Shown here piece by piece: positions 44,801-56,347 of a DNA stretch of 64,000 nt (position 1 is its first letter; each line of letters begins with the position of its first letter). The translations under genes were made by a program, and so were the position numbers. Below the pieces are notes generated by a model, which saw nothing but the letters and a program-made list of their open reading frames with translations, made no database searches and was not told the origin of the DNA. The DNA comes from Simmondsia chinensis. Lineage: Eukaryota > Streptophyta > Magnoliopsida > Caryophyllales > Simmondsiaceae. The DNA lies in contig JAGTTD010000001.1 in the NCBI GenBank assembly GCA_018398585.1, forward strand, positions 38,145,938 to 38,209,937, given 5' to 3'.

Positions 44801-45570
44801 GGTTAGGCGTGTGGGTATTATGTTGAGTAAAGGAGTGTCACAATGTGGCCTCCTTCATCATCCCAAACATGACTGAAGATTGTGTGGAACATGGGAATGT
44901 ATCTACTATTAGAAAAAAAGAGGAAGAGACACCACTTTATAAGTGGGTGTCTCATATGGGCCTATTAAAATATTGAGCTTGTCATGGGTTTAGGAATTCT
45001 TGTTGCTCTTTATAGGCTAGGGGAATTCTAAAAGCGCACATGCGGGCGCGCTGAGCTAATGGTGCTTTTGGCGGCTTATTAGGCGGCACTTGGAACTTGG
45101 TGCGCTTGTGCACAGTGGAGGTGCAGGGAACTTACTGTGAAACATACCACACTGAATAATAACCTTTTATTATTATTTTTTAATTTATCAATTTAAATAA
45201 ATAAACTGATTTTTGGATAAGAATAATGATGAAAGAAAACAGTTAAAAATTTAGTTATAGTAGTTTATGGATTTCTAAGTGAATAGTGCCTCTATATAGT
45301 GTCTGTTGTGCCCATCAATAAAAATACGTTTTTCTGAATCATCTTCTTCTTACTTCCATTCCTTCTTTCTCAAGAGAGTTCGGGAATTTTCTGGTTGTTG
45401 TTCTTCACAAAATCCAAGAAGGCTTATTGTATCCTGGAAGTATATTTGCTTTATCTAAGAATAATTTTCTTGTAAAGGGTAAATAATACCTTAAAGACAG
45501 TGTTAAAATACGTTTTGAGCCTTAAGAATTTCCCCAAGTTATATTATGTCATACCCAATTTCTCAACATA

Positions 45571-45612
<42 letters not shown>

Positions 45613-45645
45613 AAATTATTTTAATGGCCTGCTATTTCAATTTGA
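41860..45645. other. AT-rich intergenic region
   Basis: No genes. 42700-43000 has TTAGTC-type MITE-like sequence and 43360-43720 a CTCAACTCG-rich hAT-like block. 45020-45130 is an isolated GC-rich patch (GCGGGCGCGCTGAGC). (TA)n lies at about 45571-45609. Confidence 0.4.
43900..44130. repeat. Imperfect GATACG/GACAC repeat block
   Basis: Repeated TCTGACAC...GATACGT...CCGACATG-like units of about 35 bp. The same vocabulary (GTATCGGTGTCC, CGATACGTGTCC) recurs through the block. Confidence 0.45.
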
Positions 45646-45665
45646 TTATTATATATGTTTTAAAA

Positions 45666-45783
45666 CAACAACAACAACAAACAACAAACAAATCCAATAT
45701 CCCAAGAGCTCCTGCCTGAGTAAGGTCTAGGGGGTGAGATGTATGCAGCTTTACCCCTTTAGAGTATTACCCTAAAAAGAGGC
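45666..45783 (-). mobile_element. 5'-truncated SINE, copy 5
   Basis: Minus-strand body AAGGGGTAAAGCTGCATACA...GACCTTACTCAGGCAGGAGC...(TTG)n. TSDs ATTATATATGTTTTAAAA (45648-45665) and ATTATATATGTTTAAAA (45784-45800) differ by one T. No 5S head. Confidence 0.75.
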
Positions 45784-45800
45784 ATTATATATGTTTAAAA

Positions 45801-47145
45801 AAATTTTAAATTTAAATTATTTATTTACATGTGCATGATATTATTCAGTAGCATTCACTTAACAATTTAATTTTATAGAATAGTTAAATCTCCCAATAAA
45901 ATAATTAAGTTTTTAACGTGGATCTTCCTTTAAGCTTTCCTTTAGTTCATTTCCATCCTTTTTTAACTAGGTTGAACTTCTTTGTTTTTACTTCTTGTTC
46001 TCTCTTTTTTGGTTGTTTGTGAACACGTCTTGAATATCATTCGTGTCTTTTCAATATCCCACATTATATTGATGAAAAACATCAACGTCAATTATAGAAA
46101 ATCATTGAACTTCAACTAATACTAATAATAATAATGATAATAATAATAATTTATAGACAAAATATGAAATAATTATGCATATTATCATATTCAAGTGTAA
46201 CAAATTAATCAAATTTTTGAATTGACTTTATGGTTAAATTCCTATCTCAATTTTGCTAAATCTGGTGAATCAAATAATTAAATTTCCTTTATAAATTACT
46301 ATTAGTGTTAAAAAAATTTATATCTTTTTATCAATACAAAACTGACTTAGTTTCTTTATGAAATTCATCCTCAACATTATTATAATACTTGGGGGCCAAA
46401 ACTTTTTTTCAACCTATACCACTAATGTATCACCCATCATTGCTTAATGAAAAGACATTCATAAAAATGCAAAAGAACTTTCTATGAAATCATTCTTTAA
46501 ATATTGTCAATCCTAAATTTAATTGTCATTTTAAAATAAAATAATTATCTTTTTAGGAAAATGATTTTTTCAACATATTTGAAAAATAAAATCCTTTTGA
46601 ATATATTTTATACAAAAATGTAGCTTCTAAGAAAACTAAAAGAATAAAATTTTGTCTACATAAATTCCTCATTTTTCCTGTTCAAATATTTTTTGACCAT
46701 ATAGAAACAAAGAGGTTAAGCAAAACATTAATTAACACTTCTTATAAATTTGACTAATACATTTATATTTTTTAACAAAGACAAAGATTATATTTTAAAG
46801 TTGAAAAATAAGACTAAAACTCTTAGGTACCATTAAGGAAGGTTGGGACAGTAATCATAGCATTACTCTTAAAAAAAGCTCAATAAATACAAACATATTT
46901 TTCACTTAATCAATACAGTTTTTTTTCTAAAATAAGTAAGGGTGAGAATTATTTTAGTTCTCTTATTCTAGGACCTTAATCTTTAATTTACAGCATTTCT
47001 CCATATTTGTAAATAAAACTTTGCTATACTTAATGAGATATTTTAATTATTTGGTCAAATAGCCCAAATTGAACCTTAATTATCACTCCTTTCTCCTACG
47101 TTAAAAAAAAAAAAAAAAAAAAAAAAAAACTTATGTCACTTCTTT
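45801..47145. other. AT-rich spacer, no gene seen
   Basis: Poly-A of about 28 at 47102-47129 may be the reversed or forward tail of an old insertion. Nothing else recognised. Confidence 0.4.
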
Positions 47146-47149
47146 CATT

Positions 47150-47870
47150 GAAAGAGCTATCCATATTTGATGAACACCTGGGATAGATCGTCAGTCTTAC
47201 TGAAGAGAATGTTCTGGAAATAGCATTTCAAGAACAAGGTGGACAACCAGGATTGTAGATCAAATAAAATCATCGCAGACTGAAAGGGACAAAGGAAAAA
47301 TTTTAGCCTGCATGATACATGGTTGGCATTTGTGAAGGTCAACTTCAATGACCCAAGGAACGGAGTGTTTGTTGGTAGCGGCAGGCTACACTACCCACAA
47401 CCATATGGGTCGGTTTATTGCTTCGAGTTCTAACATAAACAACAACAACAACAAACACAGTGCCTCAAGAGCTCCCACCTAAGCGGGGTTTGGGGGTGGA
47501 TGTATGCAGCCTTACCCCTTGAGAGTGTAACCTTGCCGAGAGGCTGTTTCCGAGGACCTTCAACCTTATAGGGTTTGGCAACTCGAGGACTTCCCAGGAG
47601 GTCGCCCATCTTGGTACTACTCTCACCCGGACACGCTTAACTTTTGAGTTCTAATAAGATCTAGTACATTAATGCTTGGTAAATAAACCCTGCTGCGAGT
47701 TCTAAACAGTTAGGAAAAATAGCTATTGCAGTAGCTGAGGTGGTGGCGGACAAGGATGGTACTTTGAGATATGCAGATTCGAGTTTTAGTGAGAACCAAG
47801 TGGAAGGTGATAGTCAACCGTTGGTCAACATTTTCGAGGAGGAGTTCCAAGCTTGCTCGGCATATCCATA
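47150..47870 (+). pseudogene. Unrecognised coding-like fragment split by a SINE
   Basis: On both sides of the SINE the plus strand has non-AT-biased, open sequence: left VKVNFNDPRNGVFVGSGRLH...PQPYGSVYCFE, and right QLGKIAIAVAEVVADKDGTL...SFSENQVEGDSQPLVNIFEE. Upstream frames are broken (stops near 47183, 47258 and 47336). It resembles a decayed exon rather than a transposon, but I do not recognise the family. Confidence 0.3.
47434..47695 (-). mobile_element. 5S rRNA-headed SINE, copy 6
   Basis: Minus strand: GGTTTATTTACCAAGCATTA, AGTTAAGCGTGTCCGGGTGA, GAGTAGTACCAAGATGGGCG, CTCCTGGGAAGTCCTCGAGTTG, the linker CCCTATAAGGTTGAAGG, CTCGGAAACAGCCTCTCGGC, GGGGTAAGGCTGCATACATC and a (TTG)n tail. TSD CGAGTTCTAA at 47424-47433 and 47696-47705. 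It interrupts the coding-like fragment in antisense. Confidence 0.8.
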
Positions 47871-50800
47871 AGGTTATCTAATACTTCTGAATGATTCAAG
47901 GATTGATGAGAAGGGATTCCCTTCATTACAATGTGCTAATCCCCGTTGAGTGCATGCTTTCGTGCTTTGATTCTGTTGGATGCGCTAGATAAAGTTTTCC
48001 TCCAATAAGTATTGCCATCACACTCCTCTTATCGTTATAGAAAAAAAAGTATATTTGTAAAAAAATGAAAAGGGGATCCTCTAGTAAAGGAATAAGGGGA
48101 CTTTACGCACTACTTTTCGCACGAGTGTTGGGGGGTGATACATCATGAAATGCAATTGTAATTAAGTCAAAATCTGATGAAATTATTAAAGAAAAAAAAA
48201 AAAAGCAGAGTTTAGAATGAGAATCATCTTAAGCGTGTGAAATCCCCCTTCATGCTGCCTCTCTTTGTGATACAATTTGGGTCCCACTCTCTCCCCCCCC
48301 CCCCCCCCCCCCCCCCCACTGGGTCCCTTCTATTATTCCAAACATGCCATTTTCAACACATGATGTTTTCTTTATGATATGGATTACATTTTGGAACCGA
48401 AATTATTATTTAAATAAAGCAAAACATAATAAAAAATGAATGAAGAAAAGGAATAACATGACACAGAATTTCCGTGATTCGATGTAAATATAGATTGTTT
48501 GTTACTATCATTTTTGAGAAAAGTATATGAGATTTTGAGCTCTCCCTCACACGACCGCTTATATAAAACCCAGGGTGAGTATTTGCGGCTGTGTATAAAA
48601 TCTGTATAAAAATTCGGGTAAGATTTGGGATCGGACATGACTTACTACAGAATAGAAGTAGGCTTTACAAAAGAAGACAAACCGAAAGAAAGGAAAAAAT
48701 AATTTTTTTTTTTTTAAAGTAAAGACAAAAGTGGAGCCATTTATTTATTTTCTTCATTTGGAAAAAAAAAAAAAAAAAACACAGAAAGCGAGAAAATTCC
48801 AAGACCATCCCAGCAGTTGGTGATTATAGATCACTTGGCCTTTGATTTTCTAAAATATGTATAAAAATTTAGCTATAAAATTATGGACTTACAAGTAATA
48901 ATTTAACCTTTTATGATGGTTGATTCTTAATATAATATCAAAGCCTAGTTCAGCTAGAGCCTATCAGTCCCAACTGGGCATTTGCACAAGGTTAATATAT
49001 TAATATAATTTAAATACCAAGTATGATGTAGGATAGTGCAGTATCCACAGTTTAAACCAAATTGAGATTTGCATGAGGTCATATACGCCAGTGGAAATCT
49101 ACTTTTAGATCTTCACTTAAATCATTTTTGGGATACTTTATTTATGATAATGGATATTCTTAGCCAAAACATAACAAAAGTCAAAGGTCCTAAAAACTCC
49201 GAGCTAGGCTCGAATTTCTGAAGTCAGTAAAGTAAATGATCCGACAAATGAAAATGGAATTCTATCAACAGGCCCATTGAATTGGTTACTGGTGGAAGGT
49301 AATAAGCAATACTGGCCATGTCGTCTTAAGGGCGACTAAAAGTTATATGTTTAGTCAAAAATATTGAAGAACCTAAAGGTGCATGCAGCTAGTGACTTCC
49401 TCGACTCGACTTACCCACCAAAAGAAAGTGGTACACATCACTTTTTCTCTAAGGAAGTCATCATTTGCTTCTTCCAAAGCTATAATTATTAGATCGACAT
49501 GAACGATTTTATATTATAATACATATCTGCATACAATTACTTATTACACTTTAAACGGAGGTCATACAAATATTCATTTTAATTACTTTATGCTAAAACT
49601 ATTAAAACTTGGCATCGAAAATTCTCAGTCAAGTCACATGTTAATAAGAAAAATTTTCAAAAACTAAACCGTTACCTAATATTTAAAAGTGTTTCATGTA
49701 TTTGGTGGGCGTGCAATTTAATTAAAAATACTAATATAAAAAATTTTGTTGCGTTAGTATCTTGATTTACAAATTTAAGACAGTGGTTGCATTGGATACC
49801 ATGACGCATACAAATTTCTGAAAATCCCATAGAGAGCTACTACTTCACTCTCTTCTCTTAAAAAAAAAAAAAAAGAAAAAAAAATCAAATATTAGTTTTG
49901 GATGTACCAATTATCCTAAATTAAATTATTGAGTAATTAATAATTTGGAAGTGATTTTATATTCTATTTCTCATCACAAGCATTTCTAATAGAGTTTTAA
50001 GCATGTATAACAATACGGCTTATGCTATGATTAAATTGTATAAATATAAAGAAATATGAGTTATAAAGTCATTAATTAACAAAACAAAAATGAACTAGGA
50101 AAAGGACATTAAACTTATGTAGTTTGATCAATCGTTCTTTTTGGATGTCTTCCATAGGAAGAATACATGAGATTTTTATTTTTTATTTTCCCCTCTTTTA
50201 TATAATTATATGCTCAAATCTTAAGCAAGTATTTAGAACTACACAGATCCCTATTGTAGAATACTAGGTAGGATTTGTGTCAATCTCAACACAAGAAGCC
50301 TGATACATTCGATTTTAAAAAAGACTTTGATATGCCATTGAAGAACCAAATAACCTAAAAACTTCAATAGTTAATCGAAGACAATGAATATTTTTTATAG
50401 TATAATCTGATGAGTTTGATGTAAAGGTTAGTTAGGCTACTCATACTCCAAGCATGAGGGTTTGAGTTCGAAACTTATCTGTTCTGTATTTCATATATTA
50501 GTGATCCTTTTTAGTACAGTATTATATCTTTTATCTTTTAAAAAAATATTTTTAATAGCATAGTGGTAGGTGTATGATCAAAGTTGAATGGAACAGAGCA
50601 TGTTCGGGTCAAAATCTAAAAAGAAATTAAAAAAGAAAAAAGAAAAGAAAAAAAATGAATAAAATGAAAAGCATGGAAGCTAGAAGTGATGCTCTTTTTT
50701 CAAAGCATCTGAAGAAGATCAATTACAAGGAATTATAAGAAGCCATAATGACGGCTTTATACCCCAACAAGCGTGCATATCGTGGGTCCCTCCATTTTTT

Positions 50801-51445
50801 ACTTCAACTAAATATTATTAGTATATTTTCATTCTTTTTTTTATAATTTATATACAAGTTTTTATGCAAGTAGGGTACGAAGACAAACAATAAAAAATAA
50901 TTTTATAGGTGAAGATTTAAAAATACTTGTATTTCCAGCATGCTCCTTAAGCTAATGCCCATTAAGCTTGACAAATGGATAACGTATAGGTATGCCTCGT
51001 GCACTATTGCTTTGAAATTATATTGATAATCGCTATTAATCTAAAAGATTCGAATATGCGAATTCTCGATCAATAAAGTGCTCATACCGTGTGTAGTATT
51101 AACTATACCTTAAAAGTTGAAATTGTTACCCTCTAATTGATGGCTAACTCAGAACTGTTAGATAGAGTTATTGCATTTATTTGAAGAGTAGATAAAAGCA
51201 TAGACCGATTTCATATCTTGCAATACAATGAGAGTTATGGAGATTCCAACTCAGAATCTTTCGATAATGAAACTTTAATACAATATCAATGAACCAAAAA
51301 TAAGTTTAAGCTACTAAGGGAAGACTTGGGGATTGTTTGTGCTCTAAGAATGAGTAGATAACAGTTCTTGGGTTCTTATTTGATGTTTATAAACTTTTAG
51401 AATATCTCCTTCTTCAGCATGTAGCTGATTATTATTAATTAAAAA
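47871..51445. other. AT-rich intergenic region
   Basis: No genes. A run of 25 C lies at 48293-48317. A GGGTTTGAGTTCGAAAC stretch near 50460 resembles a SINE B box. Repeated poly-A/T tracts. Confidence 0.4.
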
Positions 51446-51507
51446 ATTACGAGTTCGAATTCCAATAGTTTTTAGATTCACTGCTAAAGAGAAAAAAGCG
51501 ACGTACC

Positions 51508-51632
51508 TGGGTGGTGATGGCGTCGGAAGCAGGTGGCGGTGGAGTGGTGGTCAGAGGAGAAGGTGGCCCACTTGCTGCTGGGGGATGATCTGGTGGTGGT
51601 TGGGCGCAGGGTATCTCTGTGGACTTCTGCAT
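51508..51632 (-). CDS. Candidate proline-rich first exon (hypothetical)
   Basis: A GC-rich island in AT-rich surroundings. On the minus strand an ATG (51630-51632) opens MQKSTEIPCAQPPPDHPPAA...SDAITTQ, ending at a consensus donor CAG|GTACGT (about 51508). A TATATATA box lies about 170 bp upstream (51805-51815). Composition is Pro/Ser/Thr-rich and no domain is recognised. I see no second exon before 45 kb, so this may be a relic. The overlapping plus-strand ORF (51533-51724) is an alternative reading. Confidence 0.3.
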
Positions 51633-51857
51633 CAGGACCGTTGATCTTGCTGCACAAGAAAGATTATCAGATATGGGGCTTTCTCGACCGTCCGATCAAG
51701 TACAGAGAAGTAACGGAACTTTAATGGAAAGCCTAGGGGTAGAGAGAGAGACAGAGCACAAGAGAAAAGAGAATAAAACAAATAGTGTGGATGAGAAGTG
51801 TCTCTATATATATACACACACGCAACAATTGTGATAAATAGTTTATCTATTATGTTA

Positions 51858-52106
51858 GGGTTCATTTACTGGATATTAATGTACCGAATCCCATTAAAAC
51901 TCTGAAATTAAGTGTACTTGGGTGAGAGTAGTATCAGAACGGATGAGCTCTTGGGAAATCCTTGTGTTGCCAACCTTATAAGGTTGAAGGTCCTCATAAA
52001 CAACTTCTCGGCAGGGTTACACCCTTAAGGGGTAAGGCTGCGTACATCCATCCTCCAGTTCCTGCTTAGGTGGGAGCCCTTGAGGCACTGGATCTGTTGT
52101 TGTTAC
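51858..52106 (+). mobile_element. 5S rRNA-headed SINE, copy 7 (full length)
   Basis: Best-defined copy. It begins GGGTTCATTTACTGG and follows 5S rRNA across nearly its whole length: GTACCGAATCCCATTAAAAC, AAATTAAGTGTACTTGGGTG, AGAGTAGTATCAG, CTCTTGGGAAATCCTTGTGT. The linker palindrome CAACCTTATAAGGTTG comes next, then the body GGGGTAAGGCTGCGTACATC, GCTTAGGTGGGAGCCCTTGA and GGCACTGGATC, and TTGTTGTTG. TSDs AGTTTATCTATTATGTTA (51840-51857) and AGTTTATCTATTGTGTTA (52107-52124) differ at one base. Confidence 0.88.
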
Positions 52107-52474
52107 AGTTTATCTATTGTGTTAATTTAATCATTTTATGTTTCAATTTATATATTTATTCTATTGCATTTTACATAGTGTCATATTAGTATTATGATAA
52201 AATTTGAAGCTAAATTTGTATAGTAGTTTTTAGTGACTTGTTCATGCCAGATGCAATAGTTCCCATACAAACTCGCTCGTTCACCCAATTTAAACTCACC
52301 CATAATCCGTCCATTAGTAATTACGTCACTACCTTAATGTTAATTTTACTCTAGAACTACGTTAGTAAAATTTAAATTATTCACGGACTAAATTAACCCA
52401 TTTAGAAGTATGGGATTAAATTGACATAGTTGACCAAGTATTAAAAGAAAAAAGAGAGATTAATCTAGAAAACT

Positions 52475-52750
52475 GGCGTCCATCTTATTCTGCTTGACAG
52501 AGGAGCCTCTGTTTTGTTTGACAGAGTTGGTTCTGGAATGGGTAGCACTTCAGTAAGCTATTTTTTGAGTTTGGGATAATTATTGGGTTGATGTATGCTT
52601 AGACATTTGGGCTATTGGGAAGTAATGCTTGGACGGTTTACTTTTTGACGTTACTTTTATATTTGTATCTTCTTCGGGGCCTAATTATGGGTTGCCGCTT
52701 TTGTAAGGAGCATTGCTCACAAATTATCAAAAAAAAAAAAAAAAAAAAAA
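52475..52750 (+). mobile_element. 5'-truncated LINE 3' end
   Basis: T/G-rich 3' UTR sequence ends ACAAATTATC followed by more than 20 A. The exact repeat AATCTAGAAAACT (52462-52474 and 52751-52763) flanks it. The tail motif matches the LINEs at 24.5 and 38.8 kb. Confidence 0.75.
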
Positions 52751-53281
52751 AATCTAGAAAACTTCGTATTATTAGGGTGACGAGGTTTGAATTTTGGCAA
52801 TTTCTAAGCTAGAACAAGATAATAACCGTTTCATCATATTGGGCTTATGTTGTCTCTACATTTTTTTTTTATAAAGTTTTTCTGTATTATTAAACCTAAT
52901 ATGTGGCAAGAATCTGATACAAACTAAAATTTATGAATTAAGTGAGAGATAATTTAGATATTAAATAAATAACTTTAGTGCTTAATTACAATTATATCCC
53001 TCTCTTAACTCTATATAGGGACTTGAGTTTAGAGGAGAGACATAAATGAATTTGGATTGATAGTCTCTCTCTCTTTCTAGTTTCTCCCTCCCCTTTCTAT
53101 CTCTAGTTTATTTCTTCCCCTACTTTCTCCCCTATCCTGTACTTATGAATCCTACACTATTGTACTGATTATCAAGTTTTATACTAATATAATACCATTT
53201 TGACTTGATTGAGTTTGTTGATTGTCTTGGCTGATATGGGTCGTAACATAATCACAAAATGAATAAATGAAGGTAGAAGTA

Positions 53282-53284
53282 GCC

Positions 53285-53319
<35 letters not shown>
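53282..53319. repeat. (AT)n microsatellite
   Basis: About 19 AT units, uninterrupted. Confidence 0.9.
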
Positions 53320-53321
<2 letters not shown>

Positions 53322-53360
53322 ATATTTTGTATTAACGGGTTGACAAGGTTTGAATTAGGT

Positions 53361-53771
53361 GAGGGATGTATATGAGTCAGGTCGAGTCCCAGCTCATGAA
53401 GATTGAGGCTCAGCTTATTTGTATTTAGATTGGGCAGGCTTTGCTTGAAGTTCATTAAACTTGGAAACTTCAATCTTGAGTTTGGCTCATCATAGGCTTG
53501 GGCTCATGCTCGACTCGGCTCCTCAAACAGGGATCTACGAGCTCTATATAAGGCTCATTAAGCTTGATCTACACTCATTTGGGGCTTGAACTTGATTTAT
53601 TTTAGGACCAATCTTGGCATGAATTGAGCATTAGTTATCGAATAAAATATATTAAGATAAGCTCATTTAGGCTTGTTTAGGTTCATGATCCCATGAGCTC
53701 AAGTTTTACTAGGTTCGGGATAGGCATGATAAGCTAAACTAGATGGCTTGACTCGGCTAATTTATATCCCC
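53361..53771. mobile_element. hAT-like MITE
   Basis: Left GAGGGATGTATATGAGTC and right, reversed, GGGGATATAAATTAGCCGAG form the TIR; the interior is rich in GGCTC, GAGCTC and CTTGA motifs. Possible 8-bp flanks are only partly alike. No coding. Confidence 0.5.
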
Positions 53772-54441
53772 AATTTGTGTCACTCCCAAGTTAAATGTAA
53801 TAGATATTGACTTTGATGGGTTCTTTTGAAGAAGCAAGCTAGACTCGCGCTTTGTTAGTATTGTCCATACTATTTTATTTTCTCTTAGTTTTTAATTTTT
53901 CTTATTTATAATCTTTATCCCTTAGGATGTGTATAGAAATGAGGAAATATTATACTCGGGACCTTCCCCAAGCTGAACAAATGAACTTCTTAGCTGATAT
54001 GATATCTTGAGTATTCTTTATTAGGCGGATCCTCATTATCGTACTCGCTGATTATTTTTTATAAGGTCTTTCTCCTTCCTCTCGAAAGCTGCACAGATCT
54101 ATGTATGAAGCGAGCATCAACATACCTAGTGCCTCTATGAAGCCAGCATAATTATTCTAAAATCATTTCCATATACCTGTCCACCACCTATTCGATGGTC
54201 CTTGATTTATTTATCCTTGACTTACTCGTCCTTAAACTAATCATCCTAACGTACATGTCATCAATCTACTCGTTCTAAAATATATTTTTCAACAGTCACC
54301 ACTAGATCTCCATATGAGAACTGAAGTAAATATGGCAAGAATCACATGAAGAAAGTTTGACTATATTCTTGACTATTTTGCATATTAATTTATGTAATAT
54401 ATACACTGATGTTAGTGTAATTTGATGAAGGGGGTAGGTGG

Positions 54442-55123
54442 CAGAGGTGACAATCGGGTCATTTGGGTAGGGTTCGGGTGAACCCATTCGGGTTTATAAT
54501 AAACTCGGGTCGGGTCGGGCTCAGTTCAACCCATTCAGGCTCGGGTCACTTTTGGGTTTTACCTATACTCGGGTTGGGTTGGGTCTGGGTCAAGTTATTT
54601 AGGGTTCGGGTCAATTTAATTTTGAGTGGTCTCGGATTTCGATCAATCTTGGGTCAGGTTTTATGGGTTTTAGGTCTTCATATAATCCTATTATTTAGTG
54701 CCTTGGTGGTATGAACCAATTACAAAAGTTTAAATTATACCAAATAATTTATATTTTTACCAATATGTTTATTATATTATTAATATAGGTGCTCAATAAT
54801 ATGTTATGAAGTTCAATTGTACTTCTAACAACTAATAATTCTTATTAAATTTAAAGACTTTGGGTAAATTTAGCTCTTAGGTCGGGTTGGGTTCGGGTTC
54901 AGGTCAGTTTGGGTTGGGTTGGTTCAGGTCAATGATGGGTCAGGTTAGGTCAAATTGTTATCAGGTTATTTTTAGGTCAGGCAAAGAACGGATCGGGTTA
55001 GCTGCAGGTCGGGTCATTTAAGTTTCGGGTTCAATTAATTACGACATATTTTCAATTCGAGTTGGATCAATTTACAGGTTTTTCAGGTCAGTTTTTCGAA
55101 TCGAGTTGAATTTGCCACCTCTA
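54442..55123. mobile_element. hAT-type MITE rich in GGGTCGGGT
   Basis: Left CAGAGGTGACAATCGGGTC and right, reversed, TAGAGGTGGCAAATTCAACTC are hAT-style ends; flanks GTAGGTGG (54434-54441) and ATAGGTGG (55124-55131) match at 7 of 8 bases. The interior repeats GGGTCGGGT/GGTTCGGGTC. The ORF 54463-54714 is this repeat translated and is not a gene. Confidence 0.7.
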
Positions 55124-55349
55124 ATAGGTGGAAAAGAATTCATCACGTTCAGGAATATATGCATATTTAGGGCGACCCCACCCGTGCGTCAAATTTTCAG
55201 GTGCCGTTATTAAATTCATCAGATGTTAAGTGTTATATTTAATGTTTTGGATTTTCTTGGTCAAAAATTAAATATGAATGGTAACATCTTTTTCATAGGC
55301 AGGGAAACTATTCGCTTTATGTAGAGTTGTTTTGCCCAATTTATTGTTA

Positions 55350-56000
55350 TTGTTGTGAGATTTGTATGGGCGATATATAATAGACGAGATAGTATCTACA
55401 AGGAAAAAAATATAACCGGACTATTATTGTATAAAACCGGATACTAATAAGTTGTTATTATATAATACCGGATACTAAAATATTGAACGTAAATTAAACT
55501 ACCGCAATAGTGAAAAGGCGGGACCTTGGCCCCCAAGGTTACTTGGCCTTCAAGGTTACCTAACTCTATAAAAAGGGGTGGCGGGGACCCTTTCATGGAG
55601 ATATACTCACATACACACATGCAAGAGCCGTCCTCCTCTCTCTATCTCTCTCTTTTAATTCGAGCTCTTAGATAGAAGCTCACATGAAGAATGGAGACTC
55701 TCTTTCTCCATCTTTCTTTCTCTCCCTTTTATATGAGCTCTCAAAGCCTCATATAAAGGTAAGAATCGAGTAATAATCAAAGGGTGCAATAAAGAGATGA
55801 TAGCACAAAATATGCTTGGTCACGTCTTTCCATCTTTCTCCTATTTATTTACTTCTACTTTGATTGTCAATATTATTATTTGAGACTTATACCGATTTAA
55901 GCATCGGAAGAGTCCCTCATGGTCAAAACCACCAGCCCTTCTAACCGTTTGTTATCTCGTAGGAAATACCAGGCTAAATATGTAGCAACAGTTTTTTCAT
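55350..56000 (+). mobile_element. Probable gypsy solo LTR
   Basis: TGTGAGATTTGTATGGG may be the start. Tandem ATAATACCGGATACTAATAA-like units (55410-55480) precede a TATA box TATAAAAA (55567-55574) and a CT-rich leader. The block CGATTTAAGCATCGGAAGAG...TCATGGTCAAAACCACC (about 55900-55930) is the GAGxxTCGGAGGGTC-type motif near the end of many plant gypsy LTRs. TSD not found. Confidence 0.5.
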
Positions 56001-56347
56001 CACGGGGAGCTTGAGTCCAACTCTCATTCTCAAATAAAAACCCAAAACAATTATTAATTTATGATAAACGATCATGTGTTAGCATTACTTTTAGATAGTC
56101 AATAGTTTTCAACAATATGAGACAATTTGGTCTAACAATGGAATACATGTAGCATTTTTTCTAGAGTGAGTAACCACAGGACGCAATGGTGTGCCAAGTT
56201 TTCACTATTGGATTTTAGGCTACAATTTGTAATATTAATATTGCACCAAAATTATGACATACTGAAACTTTGCTCAAGGCGGGAATCACTCATGTCAAAA
56301 TTAGGGGGTGATTCATAATTAGTAACTCACAAGACAACTTCACAATT

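Noticed and set aside
45571..45609. CRISPR-like or regulatory array
   Set aside because: Simple (TA)n microsatellite.
51858..52106. Cassandra TRIM with 5S-containing LTR
   Set aside because: No paired LTRs, no primer site or polypurine tract, an 18-bp rather than 5-bp TSD, and a TTG-repeat tail.
54463..54714. Gly/Val-rich ORF of 83 residues
   Set aside because: Translation of GGGTCGGGT repeats inside a hAT MITE.
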